A DNA stretch of 64,000 nucleotides from Microbacterium amylolyticum (GTDB lineage Bacteria > Actinomycetota > Actinomycetes > Actinomycetales > Microbacteriaceae): positions 2,356,001 to 2,420,000 of the forward strand of contig NZ_CP049253.1 in NCBI RefSeq assembly GCF_011046975.1. Reading direction: 5' to 3'. Below are positions 24,949 through 35,421 of this stretch, one piece after another. How positions within the stretch are numbered: the stretch's first letter is position 1; every line of letters starts with the position of its first letter. The position numbers were made by a program, and so were the translations under genes. Under the pieces are notes generated by a model. The model did no database searches and was not told where the DNA came from. It worked only from the letters and a program-made list of their open reading frames with translations.

Positions 24949-25752
24949 ATGACGAAAGTGGCTCTCGTAGGCGGAACCGGAAAGCTGGGCGGCATCATCC
25001 GCGACGTCGTGGAAGCCCACCCCGACTACGAGGTGCATGCGGTGCTGGGGTCATCGAGCGCGCTGTCAGAGATGGACGGCGCCGACCTCGTCGTCGATGC
25101 GTCAACACCGTCCGTCAGCATCGAGATCGTCCGCGCCGCAACAGAGCGTGGAATCAACGTGCTGGTCGGAACCAGCGGCTGGTCTTCCGAGCGCATCGCG
25201 CTCGTGCGTCCGCTTGTCGACGCGGCCGGAACCGGAGCCGTTTTCATTCCGAACTTCTCGCTCGGCTCGGTGCTGGGCTCGGCACTCGCGGCGGCCGCTG
25301 CACCGTTTTTCCCCTTTGCGGAGATCATCGAGGCGCATCGGGACACAAAGGTGGATTCGCCATCCGGAACCGCCGTGCGAACAGCAGAGTTGATCGGGGC
25401 GTCCCGGTCGACGCCCGTGGAAGCGCCGCGCGCGGATCAGCGCGCTCGCGGCCAGCAGGTCTCCAGCGTTCCTGTCCACTCGCTGCGTCGCCCCGGCGTG
25501 ATCGCCAAACAGGAGACGATTCTGTCCGGGCCCGGTGAGTCGCTCGCTATTGTCCACGATACGATCGAACCGGCCGATGCCTACGGCCCTGGTATTCGGA
25601 TCGCCCTCGACGCGGCCACCGCCGCCTCCGGTGTTCAGGTGGGGCTGGAAACCTTCATCGAGATTGGCATCGGTTCGGCGCAGCATCAGCCGTCGCGCCC
25701 CGTTGCCGAGGATGGCGTCGGCGGCCAGGTCGCTCGCTCGACGGGCGTCTGA
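24949..25752 (+). CDS. dapB: 4-hydroxy-tetrahydrodipicolinate reductase
   Basis: Second step of the diaminopimelate/lysine pathway: NAD(P)H-dependent reduction of the DapA product. The 267-residue protein has the Rossmann loop VALVGGTGKLGG and the family signature EIIEAHRDTKVDSPSGTA. The C terminus has a short extra tail (QHQPSRPVAEDG...). The ATG at 24949 lies 6 nt after TAGGAT, which suggests a leaderless mRNA. The downstream membrane-protein gene overlaps the stop. dapA follows 2.4 kb later in the same direction. Confidence 0.95.
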   Translation: MTKVALVGGTGKLGGIIRDVVEAHPDYEVHAVLGSSSALSEMDGADLVVDASTPSVSIEIVRAATERGINVLVGTSGWSSERIALVRPLVDAAGTGAVFIPNFSLGSVLGSALAAAAAPFFPFAEIIEAHRDTKVDSPSGTAVRTAELIGASRSTPVEAPRADQRARGQQVSSVPVHSLRRPGVIAKQETILSGPGESLAIVHDTIEPADAYGPGIRIALDAATAASGVQVGLETFIEIGIGSAQHQPSRPVAEDGVGGQVARSTGV

Positions 25753-26204
25753 TGCGCATGAAGATCGCCGTCGCCGTGATGGCCGCGGTTTTCGCGCTGT
25801 ACGTCTGGTTGCTCGGCGGGCGGTCAATCGCCCTGCTCGCGACGGGGTTCGAGAGAGGAGAGCCGGTTGCCGCCGTGATGGGTGGCGCGATGATCGTCTT
25901 TCCGCTGCTCGGCGGGTGGGCGTTGCTGCGAGAGTTGTGGTTCGGATATCGCGCGGAGCAACTGTCCAAGCGCCTGGGCGAAGAGGGGCTTCTCCCGAAC
26001 GAGCAGGTTGCGCTCACTCCGTCGGGGCGCGTTGTGCGCGGCGAGGCTGACGCGCTGTTCCCCGCCTACCGCGAGGCGGCGCAGGCCAGCCCGGATGACT
26101 GGCGGAACTGGTTCCGCCTCAGCATTTTGTATGACGCAGCTGGTGACAGGAGACGGGCTCGCGAGACGGCACGCAAGGCGATGCGCCTCGAGCGCTCGGC
26201 GTAA
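25752..26204 (+). CDS. Membrane protein with a C-terminal TPR-like segment
   Basis: The 150-residue protein has two transmembrane helices (about residues 4-22 and 38-60). A cytoplasmic helical segment follows, whose end (YREAAQASPDDWRNWFRLS, LYDAAGDRRRARETARKAM) resembles a tetratricopeptide pair. Its ATG overlaps the dapB stop (TGATG), so it is translationally coupled. It is commonly found next to dapB in this family of actinobacteria, but the function is not known to me. Confidence 0.7.
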   Translation: MRMKIAVAVMAAVFALYVWLLGGRSIALLATGFERGEPVAAVMGGAMIVFPLLGGWALLRELWFGYRAEQLSKRLGEEGLLPNEQVALTPSGRVVRGEADALFPAYREAAQASPDDWRNWFRLSILYDAAGDRRRARETARKAMRLERSA

Positions 26205-26207
26205 AAA

Positions 26208-26241
26208 ATGGCCTCGGCCCCCCGCAGGGAGCCGAGGCCAT
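26208..26241. terminator. 11-bp convergent terminator
   Basis: 26208-26218 pairs with 26231-26241. An A-run (26203-26208) provides a U-tract for the minus-strand osmC transcript. Confidence 0.75.
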
Positions 26242-26249
26242 CGCCGTTC

Positions 26250-26672
26250 TTAGTCGAGGGTCGCTTCGATCGTGATGTCGATTCCGGCGAGTGCCTGCGA
26301 GATGGGGCAGCCAGCCTTGGCAGCGTTCGCGAGCTCCTGGAACTTCTCATCATCGAGCCCCGGCACGACGGCGGAAACGTTGAGGTGGCTTCCCGTGACG
26401 CCGGTACCGGGCACGAACGTCACCGATGCCGTCGTGTTGATCTTCTCGGGAGGGGTTCCGTTCTCCGTCAGCGCGTTCGAGAACGCCATGCCGAAGCACG
26501 ATGAGTGCGCGGCGGCGATGAGCTCTTCGGGAGTCGTGGTGGAGTCGGAGCCGTTGCTCCGGGCCTTCCAATCCACTCCGAAGGTTCCGATTCCGGACGC
26601 CGGTGTGACGGTTCCCGAACCCTCGGTGAGGGTTCCCGTCCAGATGGTGCTTGCTTCGCTTGTCACAGACAT
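26250..26672 (-). CDS. OsmC-family peroxiredoxin
   Basis: The 140-residue thiol peroxidase is of the OsmC/Ohr superfamily, which reduces organic hydroperoxides using two Cys. Both reactive cysteines are present: AHSSCFGMAFS and KAGCPISQAL. The pattern (GTLTEGSGTVTPASG, STTTPEELIAAAHSSC) fits OsmC rather than Ohr. Start at 26672 has GGAGG 9 nt upstream. It is inserted on the opposite strand between dapB and thyA. Confidence 0.9.
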   Translation of the reverse strand: MSVTSEASTIWTGTLTEGSGTVTPASGIGTFGVDWKARSNGSDSTTTPEELIAAAHSSCFGMAFSNALTENGTPPEKINTTASVTFVPGTGVTGSHLNVSAVVPGLDDEKFQELANAAKAGCPISQALAGIDITIEATLD

Positions 26673-26811
26673 CGTGTGGATCCTCCAGATCGTGAGGGGG
26701 TGGGTCCTGGCCAGCTTATCGACGGGCGGGCTCTGGGGGAACAGTTCGACTCTGCCACGCCGAATTCGTGTCACTTCGCCATCACAGCTCCACAGTGCTT
26801 AGCCTGTGTAC

Positions 26812-27618
26812 ATGACGGACGCGATCCCGACGCCTTACGAGGACCTCGTGCGCGAGGTTCTCGAAACTGGAACTCACAAGTCTGATCGGACGGGAACCGG
26901 TACGCGGAGCGTGTTCGGTCGTCAGATTCGTTATGACCTGCAAAAAGGCTTCCCCCTTCTCACGACGAAGCGGGTGCATTTTCGGTCCGTGGCGCTCGAA
27001 TTGCTGTGGTTTCTTCGCGGTGACTCCAATGTGCGGTGGCTGCAAGAACGCGGTGTCACGATCTGGGACGAGTGGGCCGATGAAAACGGCGATCTGGGGC
27101 CCGTGTACGGCGTGCAGTGGCGATCGTGGCCGACGCCCGACGGGCAGCACATTGACCAGATTGCTCAGGTGGTCGAGCAGCTGCGGGACACACCCGATTC
27201 ACGACGTATGCTCGTCACGGCATGGAATCCGTCCGAGGTTTCGCAGATGGCATTGCCGCCCTGCCACGCGATGTTCCAGTTCTATGTCGCCGACGGCCGC
27301 CTGAGCTGTCAGCTGTACCAGCGATCCGCCGACATGTTCCTCGGGGTCCCGTTCAATATCGCCAGTTACGCGATGCTGACCATGATGATGGCCCAGCAGG
27401 CTGGTCTGGAACCGGGGGACTTCGTCTGGACGGGCGGCGACTGCCACGTCTACGACAACCACACGGAACAGGTGCGGACGCAGCTGGCGCGTGAGGCCTA
27501 TCCGTATCCGACGCTCCGCATCCGCCAGGCCGCCGACATCTTTTCTTATGAGCTCGACGACTTCGAGCTCATCGGCTACGAACACCACCCGGGCATTAAG
27601 GCGCCGGTCGCGGTCTGA
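26812..27618 (+). CDS. thyA: Thymidylate synthase
   Basis: Methylates dUMP to dTMP using methylene-THF, which leaves dihydrofolate for the adjacent reductase. The 268-residue protein has [12 protein letters not shown], the catalytic [12 protein letters not shown] (Cys), [18 protein letters not shown] and the C-terminal GIKAPVAV. The ATG at 26812 lies 6 nt after the -10 box TAGCCT; a GTG at 26806 is the alternative. dfrA follows 12 bp downstream. Confidence 0.97.
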   Translation: MTDAIPTPYEDLVREVLETGTHKSDRTGTGTRSVFGRQIRYDLQKGFPLLTTKRVHFRSVALELLWFLRGDSNVRWLQERGVTIWDEWADENGDLGPVYGVQWRSWPTPDGQHIDQIAQVVEQLRDTPDSRRMLVTAWNPSEVSQMALPPCHAMFQFYVADGRLSCQLYQRSADMFLGVPFNIASYAMLTMMMAQQAGLEPGDFVWTGGDCHVYDNHTEQVRTQLAREAYPYPTLRIRQAADIFSYELDDFELIGYEHHPGIKAPVAV

Positions 27619-27630
27619 CAGACTGACGCC

Positions 27631-28140
27631 ATGACCATCCGTAGCATTTGGGCTCAGGCGCCGTCGGGCGCGATCGGCGACGACGGCGGGATGCTCTGGC
27701 ACGTTCCGGAGGACATGGCGTTCTTCAAACGGGCCACCGTGTCGCTTCCGGTCATCATGGGGCGGCGCACCTGGGAGGCGTTCCCGGATCATCTTCGCCC
27801 GCTCCCCGAACGCCCCAACGTCGTGATTACGCGAGACGCCGACTACGAGGCGCCGGGGGCCGAAACGGCGGCGACGCTCGAGCAGGCGATCGTTCGTGCC
27901 CGTGTCTATGACGATGAGGTGTGGGTGATCGGTGGCGGTGAGATCTACCGCCAGGCGATGGATCTGGCGGACGAACTCTGGGTGACGGACATCGACCTCG
28001 ACGTTGATGGCGACACCCATGCTCCCGCGATCGGCGAGGCCTGGGAACAGCACGCCTCGTGGCCCGAAGAAGACGACGGTTGGCTGGAAAGTCGCACCGG
28101 AACCCGCTATCGGTTCCGCGTGTACACGCGCAGGGGATAA
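27631..28140 (+). CDS. folA: Dihydrofolate reductase
   Basis: Regenerates tetrahydrofolate from the dihydrofolate made by ThyA. The 169-residue protein shows IGDDGGMLWHVPEDM (Trp/substrate loop), VIMGRRTWEAFP, NVVITRD and WVIGGGEIYRQAM. It lies 12 bp after thyA and 10 bp before dapA, so it is in one operon. Confidence 0.95.
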   Translation: MTIRSIWAQAPSGAIGDDGGMLWHVPEDMAFFKRATVSLPVIMGRRTWEAFPDHLRPLPERPNVVITRDADYEAPGAETAATLEQAIVRARVYDDEVWVIGGGEIYRQAMDLADELWVTDIDLDVDGDTHAPAIGEAWEQHASWPEEDDGWLESRTGTRYRFRVYTRRG

Positions 28141-28150
28141 CCTGGTGGGC

Positions 28151-29128
28151 ATGAATGCGCCCGCCAATCCGTTCGGCCAGGTTCTCGTCGCGCTCGTCAC
28201 TCCGATGACGGCAGATGGCGAAGTGGACTGGAAAGCCACGGAGAAGCACATCGACGACGTGATCACGTCGGGCGCTGACGGCATCGTCGTCACGGGGACA
28301 ACAGGGGAGACCTCGACCCTGACTGATGCCGAGAAGCTCAAGCTGGTCGAGGTTGGCCGGAGCGTTTCCGGCGGACGCGCGAAGATCATCACCGGCGGTG
28401 GCTCCAACGAAACCGCCCACGCCATCGACCTCTATCAAAAGAGCGAGCGGGCGGGCGCCGACGGCATCATGATCGTCACGCCGTACTACAACAAGCCAAC
28501 GCAGGCGGGCATCCTCACCCACTTCCGGCTCATCGCGGATTCCACCGATCTTCCGGTGATTCTGTATGACATCCCCGGACGCACGGGCGTTCCGATCCAG
28601 TACGCAACGATGTTGCGCCTGGCGAAGCACCCGAACATTCTCGCGGTGAAGGACGCCAAGGGCGACTTCAGCGAGGTCAGTCGGGTGCTCAATCAGACCG
28701 ACCTGCTGTATTTCTCTGGCGACGATGCAAATGCGTTGCCCCATCTGTCCATCGGCGCCTCGGGCCTCATCGGCGTCACGGCGAATATCGCCGCCGGCCC
28801 TTATCGCACCATCGTCGACGCGGTGAACCGCGGCGACCTCGCATCCGCCACCGAACAGCATAAGAAGCTCGAGCCTCTCGTGCGCGCCGTGATGACGCAC
28901 GTCCCGGGCACGGTCTCCGCCAAGTACATCCTGCACGGCCTCGGCCGTATCTCGAGCCCCCGCGTGCGCTTGCCGCTCGTTGGCCCCGAGGAATGGGAAG
29001 CCGCCATTATTGAGGACGAACTCGCCCTCGTGAGCGGAGTCGACGGCGTGGACTTCTCGAACTTCCGCCCCGACCGCAACGCGGCCGCGGGTGGAGCCCT
29101 TCCCAGGGTCTCCGGCACAACTCGGTGA
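28151..29128 (+). CDS. dapA: 4-hydroxy-tetrahydrodipicolinate synthase
   Basis: Condenses pyruvate with aspartate semialdehyde, entry to DAP/lysine. The 325-residue TIM barrel has GTTGETSTL, YYNKPTQ (with catalytic Tyr), YDIPGRTGV and the Schiff-base Lys in AVKDAKGD. The ATG at 28151 is chosen; an in-frame GTG at 28145 is the alternative. The C-terminal ~25 residues are a short extension. It forms an operon with thyA-folA and rnj (34 bp further). Confidence 0.96.
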   Translation: MNAPANPFGQVLVALVTPMTADGEVDWKATEKHIDDVITSGADGIVVTGTTGETSTLTDAEKLKLVEVGRSVSGGRAKIITGGGSNETAHAIDLYQKSERAGADGIMIVTPYYNKPTQAGILTHFRLIADSTDLPVILYDIPGRTGVPIQYATMLRLAKHPNILAVKDAKGDFSEVSRVLNQTDLLYFSGDDANALPHLSIGASGLIGVTANIAAGPYRTIVDAVNRGDLASATEQHKKLEPLVRAVMTHVPGTVSAKYILHGLGRISSPRVRLPLVGPEEWEAAIIEDELALVSGVDGVDFSNFRPDRNAAAGGALPRVSGTTR

Positions 29129-29162
29129 CGGCCGTCCTGCGCGAACAGCGCAGAAAGGCACA

Positions 29163-30839
29163 ATGTCCACACCACTTTTCGATCCCCCTGCCCTCGAGGC
29201 CGGCGCCCTGCGCGTCACCCCGCTCGGCGGCCTCGGTGAGGTCGGCCGCAACATGGCCGTCTACGAGTTCGGCGGCAAGCTGCTCATCGTCGACTGCGGT
29301 GTGCTCTTCCCCGAGGAGCACCAGCCCGGCGTCGACCTGATCCTTCCCGATATGTCGTCTCTGAAGGGGCGCCTGGACGACATCGTCGCGGTCGTTCTCA
29401 CCCACGGCCACGAAGACCACATTGGCGCCGTTCCGTATCTGCTCCGGATGCGCCAGGACATCCCGATCTATGGATCGAAGCTGACGCTGGCACTTGTCAC
29501 GGCCAAGCTCAAAGAGCACCGCATTACGCCCAAGACGATCGTCGTTCGCGAGAACGAGCGCGCCCAGGTCGGCCCGTTCGATCTCGAGTTCATTGCGGTG
29601 AACCACTCGATTCCCGATGCTCTCGCCATCGGTATCCGCACCGAGGCCGGCCTTGTGCTGCACACGGGCGACTTCAAGATGGACCAGCTGCCTCTGGACG
29701 GTCGCCTCACGGATCTGCGCGCCTTCGCACGTCTCGGTGAAGAGGGCATTGACCTCTTCCTCCCGGACTCCACGAACGCCGATGTTCCGGGATTCACGCC
29801 GACCGAAGCTGATATTGGTCCCGTGATCGAGCAGGTCATGGCGAAAACGCCGGGCCGCGTCATCGTCGCGAGCTTCTCCAGCCACGTCCACCGCGTCCAG
29901 CAGGTTGTCGATGCCGCCCACGCCAACGGCCGCCGCGTCGCGCTCCTGGGGCGGTCGATGGTCCGCAACATGACGATTGCGCAGGAGCTCGGATACCTCA
30001 ACATCCCCGCCGGTGCGCTTGTCGACTACAAGAAGTCACACGATATCCCTAACGACGAGATCGTCTACATGTCCACCGGATCCCAGGGTGAGCCGATGGC
30101 CGTTCTGAGCCGCATGGTCAACGCGGAACATGCGATCGAGCCGGGCGACGGCGACACGGTGATTCTTGCCTCGAGCCTCATCCCCGGAAACGAGAATGCG
30201 GTCTATCGCGTTATCGACGGTCTGACCAAGCTCGGCGCCAATGTTGTTCACAAGGCGAACGCACGCGTGCACGTGTCTGGTCACGCGGCCGCGGGTGAGT
30301 TGCTGTACTGCTACAACATCCTCCAGCCGAAGAACGTCCTGCCGGTGCACGGTGAGTACCGCCACCTGACGGCCAACGCTCTGCTGGCGCAGAAGTCGGG
30401 CATCCCGGCGTCGCGCACGCTGATCGCGGAGAACGGCACCGTTGTCGACCTCAAGGACGGCGACGTCAAGGTCTCCGGTCAGATCGACATCGGTTTCATC
30501 TACGTCGACGGCTCGTCTGTTGGCACGATCACCGACGCCGACCTCAAAGACCGCCGCGTGCTCGGCGAAGAGGGCTTCGTCTCGGTCATCGTCGTCGTCG
30601 ACAAGAAGACGGGTGCCATCGTTTCCGGCCCCGAGATCCATGCGCGAGGCATTGCCGAGGACGACAGGGTCTTCGACAAGGTCAAACCGAAGATTGTCAA
30701 GGCGCTCGAGGAGGCCGCTGAGAAGGGCGTTCGCGACAACCACGCTCTGAAGCAGGCAGTGCGCCGCGCGATCGGTAGCTGGGTCAGCCGTTCGCTGCGC
30801 CGTCGCCCGATGATTGTCCCGGTGATCATCGAGACCTGA
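29163..30839 (+). CDS. rnj: Ribonuclease J
   Basis: The 558-residue metallo-beta-lactamase/beta-CASP nuclease has combined 5'-exonuclease and endonuclease activity in mRNA decay and rRNA maturation. Motifs are [14 protein letters not shown] (zinc ligands), [18 protein letters not shown], and the beta-CASP segments [11 protein letters not shown] and [10 protein letters not shown]. The C-terminal domain ends [10 protein letters not shown]. Start at 29163 has a GAAAGG site. Its genomic position between dapA and ftsK is typical of actinobacteria. Confidence 0.96.
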   Translation: MSTPLFDPPALEAGALRVTPLGGLGEVGRNMAVYEFGGKLLIVDCGVLFPEEHQPGVDLILPDMSSLKGRLDDIVAVVLTHGHEDHIGAVPYLLRMRQDIPIYGSKLTLALVTAKLKEHRITPKTIVVRENERAQVGPFDLEFIAVNHSIPDALAIGIRTEAGLVLHTGDFKMDQLPLDGRLTDLRAFARLGEEGIDLFLPDSTNADVPGFTPTEADIGPVIEQVMAKTPGRVIVASFSSHVHRVQQVVDAAHANGRRVALLGRSMVRNMTIAQELGYLNIPAGALVDYKKSHDIPNDEIVYMSTGSQGEPMAVLSRMVNAEHAIEPGDGDTVILASSLIPGNENAVYRVIDGLTKLGANVVHKANARVHVSGHAAAGELLYCYNILQPKNVLPVHGEYRHLTANALLAQKSGIPASRTLIAENGTVVDLKDGDVKVSGQIDIGFIYVDGSSVGTITDADLKDRRVLGEEGFVSVIVVVDKKTGAIVSGPEIHARGIAEDDRVFDKVKPKIVKALEEAAEKGVRDNHALKQAVRRAIGSWVSRSLRRRPMIVPVIIET

Positions 30840-30863
30840 TCGGGCCGGAAAAGCTCGCTGCGA

Positions 30864-30905
30864 TCGTCCCCGTGCAGACCGTTTCCTCGGTCTGCACGGG
30901 GACGA
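30864..30905 (+). terminator. 18-bp perfect hairpin after rnj
   Basis: 30864-30881 pairs with 30888-30905 around a 6-nt loop. No U-tract; ends the thyA-folA-dapA-rnj operon. Confidence 0.75.
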
Positions 30906-30978
30906 GCTCGTCTCCGGCCCCCTGGGACTACGCGCGTCATCACACGGATTGTCGGGGCTGGCGCGTACCGTGGGACGT

Positions 30979-33798
30979 ATGGCTCGCAGTACGTCTCCCG
31001 CGCCCAAGAAGAACGCGCACAGCGGAAGCGGCTCCTCCTCGAAGGGGACGTCGCGAAAGGCGCCTGCGCCCAAGAAGCCCGCAGACGACATCGATGGGCC
31101 GGCCGTGCCGGTTCGGATGTGGAACGGTCTGGCTCGCGCGGTCGGTGGTCTCTTTCGCGCTTTCGGCTCGGAAGAGCTCAGCAAAGACGATCGCCGCGAC
31201 GGCTTCCCGACGCTGCTCGTCTTGCTCGCCGTAGCCGGAGCCGTGACCGAGTGGTTCTTCATCGCGAGCGAACCGGCGGAGTTGATCAGCGCCTATACCT
31301 TCGGCGCGTTCATCGGCCGCGTGGCGTTCGTTTTTCCCGTGATGTTGGTTCTGCTCGCCGGCTGGATGTTCCGTCATCCGTCCTCCGTTCACGACAACGG
31401 TCGTGTTGGAATCGGTTTCGGTCTGTTCACGGTGGCCGTCGCCGGGATCTGCCATGTCGCACTCGCGGCACCATCGCCGTCTGCCGGCATGGAGGCGCTG
31501 TCGGCCGCTGGCGGGCTGTTGGGCTGGATGTCAGGGCAGCCCCTGGCGATCGTCATCACGGACATCGGCGCATACATCGTGCTGGGCATCTTTGTCGGGC
31601 TCAGCGTTCTCATCATCACGAAGACTCCGCCCAATCGCATCGGACAGCGATTCGGGGACCTCTACGCATGGATGTTTGGCGAGGAGGCGCGCACGAACGA
31701 CAGTTCGAATGCGCAGACAGAAGTGATTGCCGAGAAGCCTGCGAAGAAGCGTGGTCGCGGACGAAAGAGGGATCAGGAACTGTTCGACGGAGCGGATGAG
31801 TTGCCGTGGTGGCGACGAAACTCAACCGGCCGAGAAGAAGACGTCGATGCCGTCACTTCGCCGGAACAGCTCACCGAACTTCTCAGCCAGCAGAAAGACG
31901 GCGGCTACGATCAGGCCGTCGTTCTCTCGGGGCCCGACGAATCAGCGGACGAACTCACCGACGCGGCAACGCAGGTTCTTGACGACCCCGCGCTGCAAAG
32001 CCTCCGAGAAGCGGCAAACGAGGGGCCCTCCGTTTTCGGCCTGTCGGACGACACCGCGGCAGAGGCGGATGACGACGAATTCGGTGGCATCTCCGGATTC
32101 GGAACAGACGGCCCCGGAGCGCGCGGACCGCAGCCGCCAGAAGCGCCGTACATCCTTCCCTCCACCTCGCAGCTCTCGGCGGGTCCTCCCGCCGTGGTCA
32201 AGTCCGAGGCGAACGACCGCATGGTCACCCAGATCGAAAGCGTTTTCGAGCAGTTCAAGGTCAACGCCAGCGTCACAGGGTTCTCCCGCGGACCCACCGT
32301 GACGCAGTACGAGGTCGAGCTTGGTCACGGTACCAAGGTCGAGAAGATCACCCAGCTGGCCAACAACATCTCCTACGCCGTCGCCTCGAACGACGTGCGC
32401 ATTCTTGCGCCGATTCCGGGAAAGAGCGCGATCGGAATCGAGATTCCGAACATCGACCGCGAGACCGTCGCACTCGGTGATGTGCTCCGCAGCGCGGCCG
32501 CTCAGAAGTCCACCCACCCCCTCACGATTGGCGTCGGTAAGGACGTCTCGGGCGGATTCGTCGTCGCCAACCTGGCGAAGATGCCCCACCTTCTCGTTGC
32601 CGGCTCAACCGGATCCGGTAAGTCCAGCTTCGTGAACTCGATGATCACCAGCCTGCTGATGCGGGCCAAGCCCAGCGAAGTGCGCATGGTGCTTGTCGAC
32701 CCTAAGCGCGTTGAGCTCACGGCCTACGCTGGTGTCCCTCATCTGATCACGCCCATCATCACCAACCCCAAGAAGGCCGCCGAGGCGCTGCAGTGGGTGG
32801 TGAAAGAGATGGACATGCGATACGACGACCTCGCATCGTTCGGGTACCGCCACATCGACGACTTCAACCGTGCCGTCGTCGCTGGCGAAGTGCAGCTGCC
32901 AGCGGGCTCTGAACGGGTTCTGAAGCCGTATCCGTATCTGCTCGTTGTTGTTGATGAGCTCGCCGACCTGATGATGGTGGCACCGCGAGACGTCGAAGAC
33001 TCGATTGTGCGCATCACCCAGCTGGCGCGTGCTTCGGGGATTCACCTGGTTCTCGCAACGCAGCGCCCATCGGTGGATGTCGTCACGGGCCTCATCAAGG
33101 CCAATGTTCCCTCCCGTCTCGGTTTCGCCGTGACCAGCGTTACCGACTCGCGCGTCATCCTCGATTCGCCCGGTGCCGACAAACTGATCGGACAGGGCGA
33201 CGCCCTGTTCTCCCCGATGGGATCGACGAAGCCGTTCCGACTGCAGGGCGCGTGGGTCACGGAAGACGAAATCGATTCCGTGGTCAAACACGTCACCCAC
33301 CAGGCGCGCCCCGAGTACCGCGCCGATGTGGCCGAAGCGATCGACGCTCCGAAAAAAGAGATCGACGAGGACATCGGCGACGATCTCGAGGTTCTTCTCG
33401 CAGCGGCCGAACTCATCGTCTCCAGCCAGTTCGGCTCGACATCCATGCTGCAGCGCAAGCTCCGCGTGGGATTCGCGAAGGCGGGGCGACTGATGGACCT
33501 GCTCGAATCGCGCGAGATCGTCGGCCCCTCCGAGGGCTCCAAAGCACGCGATGTGCTCGTCACTCCCGAACAACTCCCGGATGTGCTGGCGCAGCTCAAG
33601 GGTCAGGAGCCGCCTTCTGCGGCTTCCGCGGCGCCCGCGGCAGCACCGACAGCCGTGATGCCAACGTCGGCCCAGCCGACGGAGGTCATCTCTGACGATC
33701 GCTACGATACGGATCCGATCGAGTCGCAGTTCGACGGATACCCCGTTGAGGACGACGAGGGCAATGAAGACGCCTGGCAGTTGACCGACCGCGACTGA
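30979..33798 (+). CDS. ftsK: DNA translocase FtsK/SpoIIIE
   Basis: Septal DNA pump that clears chromosomes from the division plane and activates XerCD at dif. The 939-residue protein has four N-terminal transmembrane helices (about residues 80-215) and an acidic linker (about 245-405). The RecA-like motor carries Walker [10 protein letters not shown] near residue 545 and Walker [15 protein letters not shown]-terminal winged-helix gamma domain ([18 protein letters not shown]) reads KOPS-type sites. The ATG at 30979 lies 7 nt after TACCGT, so it is probably leaderless. Confidence 0.96.
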   Translation: MARSTSPAPKKNAHSGSGSSSKGTSRKAPAPKKPADDIDGPAVPVRMWNGLARAVGGLFRAFGSEELSKDDRRDGFPTLLVLLAVAGAVTEWFFIASEPAELISAYTFGAFIGRVAFVFPVMLVLLAGWMFRHPSSVHDNGRVGIGFGLFTVAVAGICHVALAAPSPSAGMEALSAAGGLLGWMSGQPLAIVITDIGAYIVLGIFVGLSVLIITKTPPNRIGQRFGDLYAWMFGEEARTNDSSNAQTEVIAEKPAKKRGRGRKRDQELFDGADELPWWRRNSTGREEDVDAVTSPEQLTELLSQQKDGGYDQAVVLSGPDESADELTDAATQVLDDPALQSLREAANEGPSVFGLSDDTAAEADDDEFGGISGFGTDGPGARGPQPPEAPYILPSTSQLSAGPPAVVKSEANDRMVTQIESVFEQFKVNASVTGFSRGPTVTQYEVELGHGTKVEKITQLANNISYAVASNDVRILAPIPGKSAIGIEIPNIDRETVALGDVLRSAAAQKSTHPLTIGVGKDVSGGFVVANLAKMPHLLVAGSTGSGKSSFVNSMITSLLMRAKPSEVRMVLVDPKRVELTAYAGVPHLITPIITNPKKAAEALQWVVKEMDMRYDDLASFGYRHIDDFNRAVVAGEVQLPAGSERVLKPYPYLLVVVDELADLMMVAPRDVEDSIVRITQLARASGIHLVLATQRPSVDVVTGLIKANVPSRLGFAVTSVTDSRVILDSPGADKLIGQGDALFSPMGSTKPFRLQGAWVTEDEIDSVVKHVTHQARPEYRADVAEAIDAPKKEIDEDIGDDLEVLLAAAELIVSSQFGSTSMLQRKLRVGFAKAGRLMDLLESREIVGPSEGSKARDVLVTPEQLPDVLAQLKGQEPPSAASAAPAAAPTAVMPTSAQPTEVISDDRYDTDPIESQFDGYPVEDDEGNEDAWQLTDRD

Positions 33799-33810
33799 GA
33801 CGAGACAGCC

Positions 33811-34386
33811 ATGGCGATTCACCCGCAACTTCCGAACGTAATCACGATCGTGCGCATCCCGCTCGCCGTGATCTTCTTTGTGATCCTGCTGATCGCCGGC
33901 CCCTTTGGTGGTCCGCACCTGGGGTTGCGCGTTGTCGCCGCGGTGTTGTTCATCATTGCAATCTCCACCGACTGGGTCGATGGCTATCTCGCCCGCAAGT
34001 ACTCGATCGTCAGCGACTTCGGCAAGCTGTGGGACCCGATTGCCGACAAGCTTCTGACGGGTCTGGCCTTTGTCGGGCTCGCCATCCTCGCGGAGATGCC
34101 GTGGTGGATGGTCATCGTCATCCTCGTGCGGGAGTGGGGCATCACGCTACACAGGGTTCTTGTTCGAAAGACCCACGTTGTTGCGGCGGCGTGGATGGGC
34201 AAGGTCAAAACGGCCGTCCAGGGGGTGGCGCTTTCTTGGGCGCTTCTTCCTCTTCACCCCGTGATCGGCTTCGACGCCTGGGCGCTCATCACTCTCGTGC
34301 TGATGTGGATCGTCGTTGTTCTGACGATCGCGAGCGGAATCGACTACATCATCGCCCAGGTGCGGGGCGCGAAGAAGACATCGTGA
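33811..34386 (+). CDS. pgsA: CDP-diacylglycerol-glycerol-3-phosphate 3-phosphatidyltransferase
   Basis: Makes phosphatidylglycerophosphate at the membrane. The 191-residue protein has about five hydrophobic helices and the full CDP-alcohol phosphotransferase signature D-x2-DG-x2-AR-x8-G-x3-D-x3-D, beginning DWVDGYLARKYS and ending LWDPIADK. It begins 12 bp after ftsK and overlaps cinA by 4 bp (GTGA). Confidence 0.93.
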   Translation: MAIHPQLPNVITIVRIPLAVIFFVILLIAGPFGGPHLGLRVVAAVLFIIAISTDWVDGYLARKYSIVSDFGKLWDPIADKLLTGLAFVGLAILAEMPWWMVIVILVREWGITLHRVLVRKTHVVAAAWMGKVKTAVQGVALSWALLPLHPVIGFDAWALITLVLMWIVVVLTIASGIDYIIAQVRGAKKTS

Positions 34387-34916
34387 GTCCGCGCGCCGGA
34401 GACGAGGTCACGGGAAGCGCCGAAACGCACGAACTGACGTACCTGGCTACCGCTCTCCTGCAGGCGTTGCGTGACCGCGGGTGGTGGATAGCGGCGGCAG
34501 AGTCGCTCACGGGCGGTCTCCTTGCATCCGCAATGATCGAGATCGCCGGGGCATCGGCGAGCGTGCGTGGTGGGGTCATCGCATACGACACCGCCATAAA
34601 ACGGGACGTCCTCGGTGTTGACGCCGATCTTCTCGAAAGCCGAGGGGCGGTAGATGCCGAGGTTGCCCAGCAGATGGCATACAGTGTGCGGCGGCTGCTC
34701 AGCGTTGATGGGCGGCCCGCCGATGTCGGTATGTCGACCACCGGAGTCGCCGGCCCTGAGCCGCAGGACGGCCAGCCGGTCGGAACAGTTTTTGTTGCGG
34801 TGTCGAGCCCCGTCGGAGAGGTTTCGCGTCAGCACGAGTTCGCAGGCGGACGGGCAGCGATCCGCCGTCAGTCGGTTGCCGCGGCTCTTCGTTTGGCGCT
34901 CGACCAACTTTCCTGA
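34383..34916 (+). CDS. cinA: CinA-family nicotinamide-nucleotide amidohydrolase (PncC-type)
   Basis: The 177-residue stand-alone CinA C-terminal domain deamidates nicotinamide mononucleotide in pyridine nucleotide salvage. Family features are AAAESLTGGLLASAMIEI, GGVIAYDTAIKRDVLGV, STTGVAGPEPQDGQPVGTVFVAV. The GTG start overlaps the pgsA stop, so it is translationally coupled. Its position between pgsA and clgR/recA is the usual actinobacterial arrangement. Confidence 0.92.
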   Translation: MSPRAGDEVTGSAETHELTYLATALLQALRDRGWWIAAAESLTGGLLASAMIEIAGASASVRGGVIAYDTAIKRDVLGVDADLLESRGAVDAEVAQQMAYSVRRLLSVDGRPADVGMSTTGVAGPEPQDGQPVGTVFVAVSSPVGEVSRQHEFAGGRAAIRRQSVAAALRLALDQLS

Positions 34917-34949
34917 GGGCGCGGGGAATAAGAACCCTGAGAGTCGCGT

Positions 34950-35030
34950 TTCACCTGTGTATCCGTTGGCCGAAACTGCCCAGAATCCGGGGGTATTCCC
35001 TTCACCTGGGTATCCAACGGCTGTTAGAGT
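34950..35030 (+). promoter_or_regulatory. clgR promoter with two 15-bp direct repeats
   Basis: TTCACCTGTGTATCC (34950-34964) and TTCACCTGGGTATCC (35001-35015) differ at one base and start 51 bp apart, close to five helical turns. The second copy covers the -35 position of a promoter with -10 TAGAGT (35025-35030, 18-nt spacer). Inferred to be paired regulator sites. Confidence 0.5.
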
Positions 35031-35079
35031 CGTTACACATATTCGGTTGACGATGTTCACGAAGCGAGGGAGGGCCGCC

Positions 35080-35391
35080 ATGATCCTGATGCGTCAAGAG
35101 ATCGGCGAAGTGCTTCGCGATTTCCGCCAGCAGAAGGGCCAGACGCTGCGACAGGTCGCCGGTAAGGCGAGCGTTGCGCTCGGGTACCTGAGTGAGGTTG
35201 AGCGCGGACAGAAGGAAGTGTCGAGCGAGATTCTCGCCGCCGTCGCCGAGGCACTTGAGGTGCCGATGTCACACGTGATGCGGCGCGTTGGCGATCGCCT
35301 CGCGGTTCTTGAGGGTATCGAGAACGCCTTCCCGGATGTCGTGCCCGACGAGCTCGTGGCCGAGGTCGAGCCGCAGTTGTCCGTTCGCTGA
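35080..35391 (+). CDS. clgR: XRE/ClgR-family transcriptional regulator
   Basis: The 103-residue protein has an N-terminal helix-turn-helix (GEVLRDFRQQKGQTLRQVA, then SVALGYLSEVERGQKEVSSE), almost identical in pattern to ClgR. In actinomycetes ClgR activates clpP/clpC and other protein-quality genes and is itself a Clp substrate. The C terminus ends in hydrophobic/charged residues (EPQLSVR) rather than the classical AA degron. The start at 35080 has GGGAGGG upstream. It lies in the conserved clgR-DUF3046-recA block. Confidence 0.88.
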   Translation: MILMRQEIGEVLRDFRQQKGQTLRQVAGKASVALGYLSEVERGQKEVSSEILAAVAEALEVPMSHVMRRVGDRLAVLEGIENAFPDVVPDELVAEVEPQLSVR

Positions 35392-35421
35392 CGTGCTTCG
35401 GCGGTTTGCGCGGAGCGCACG

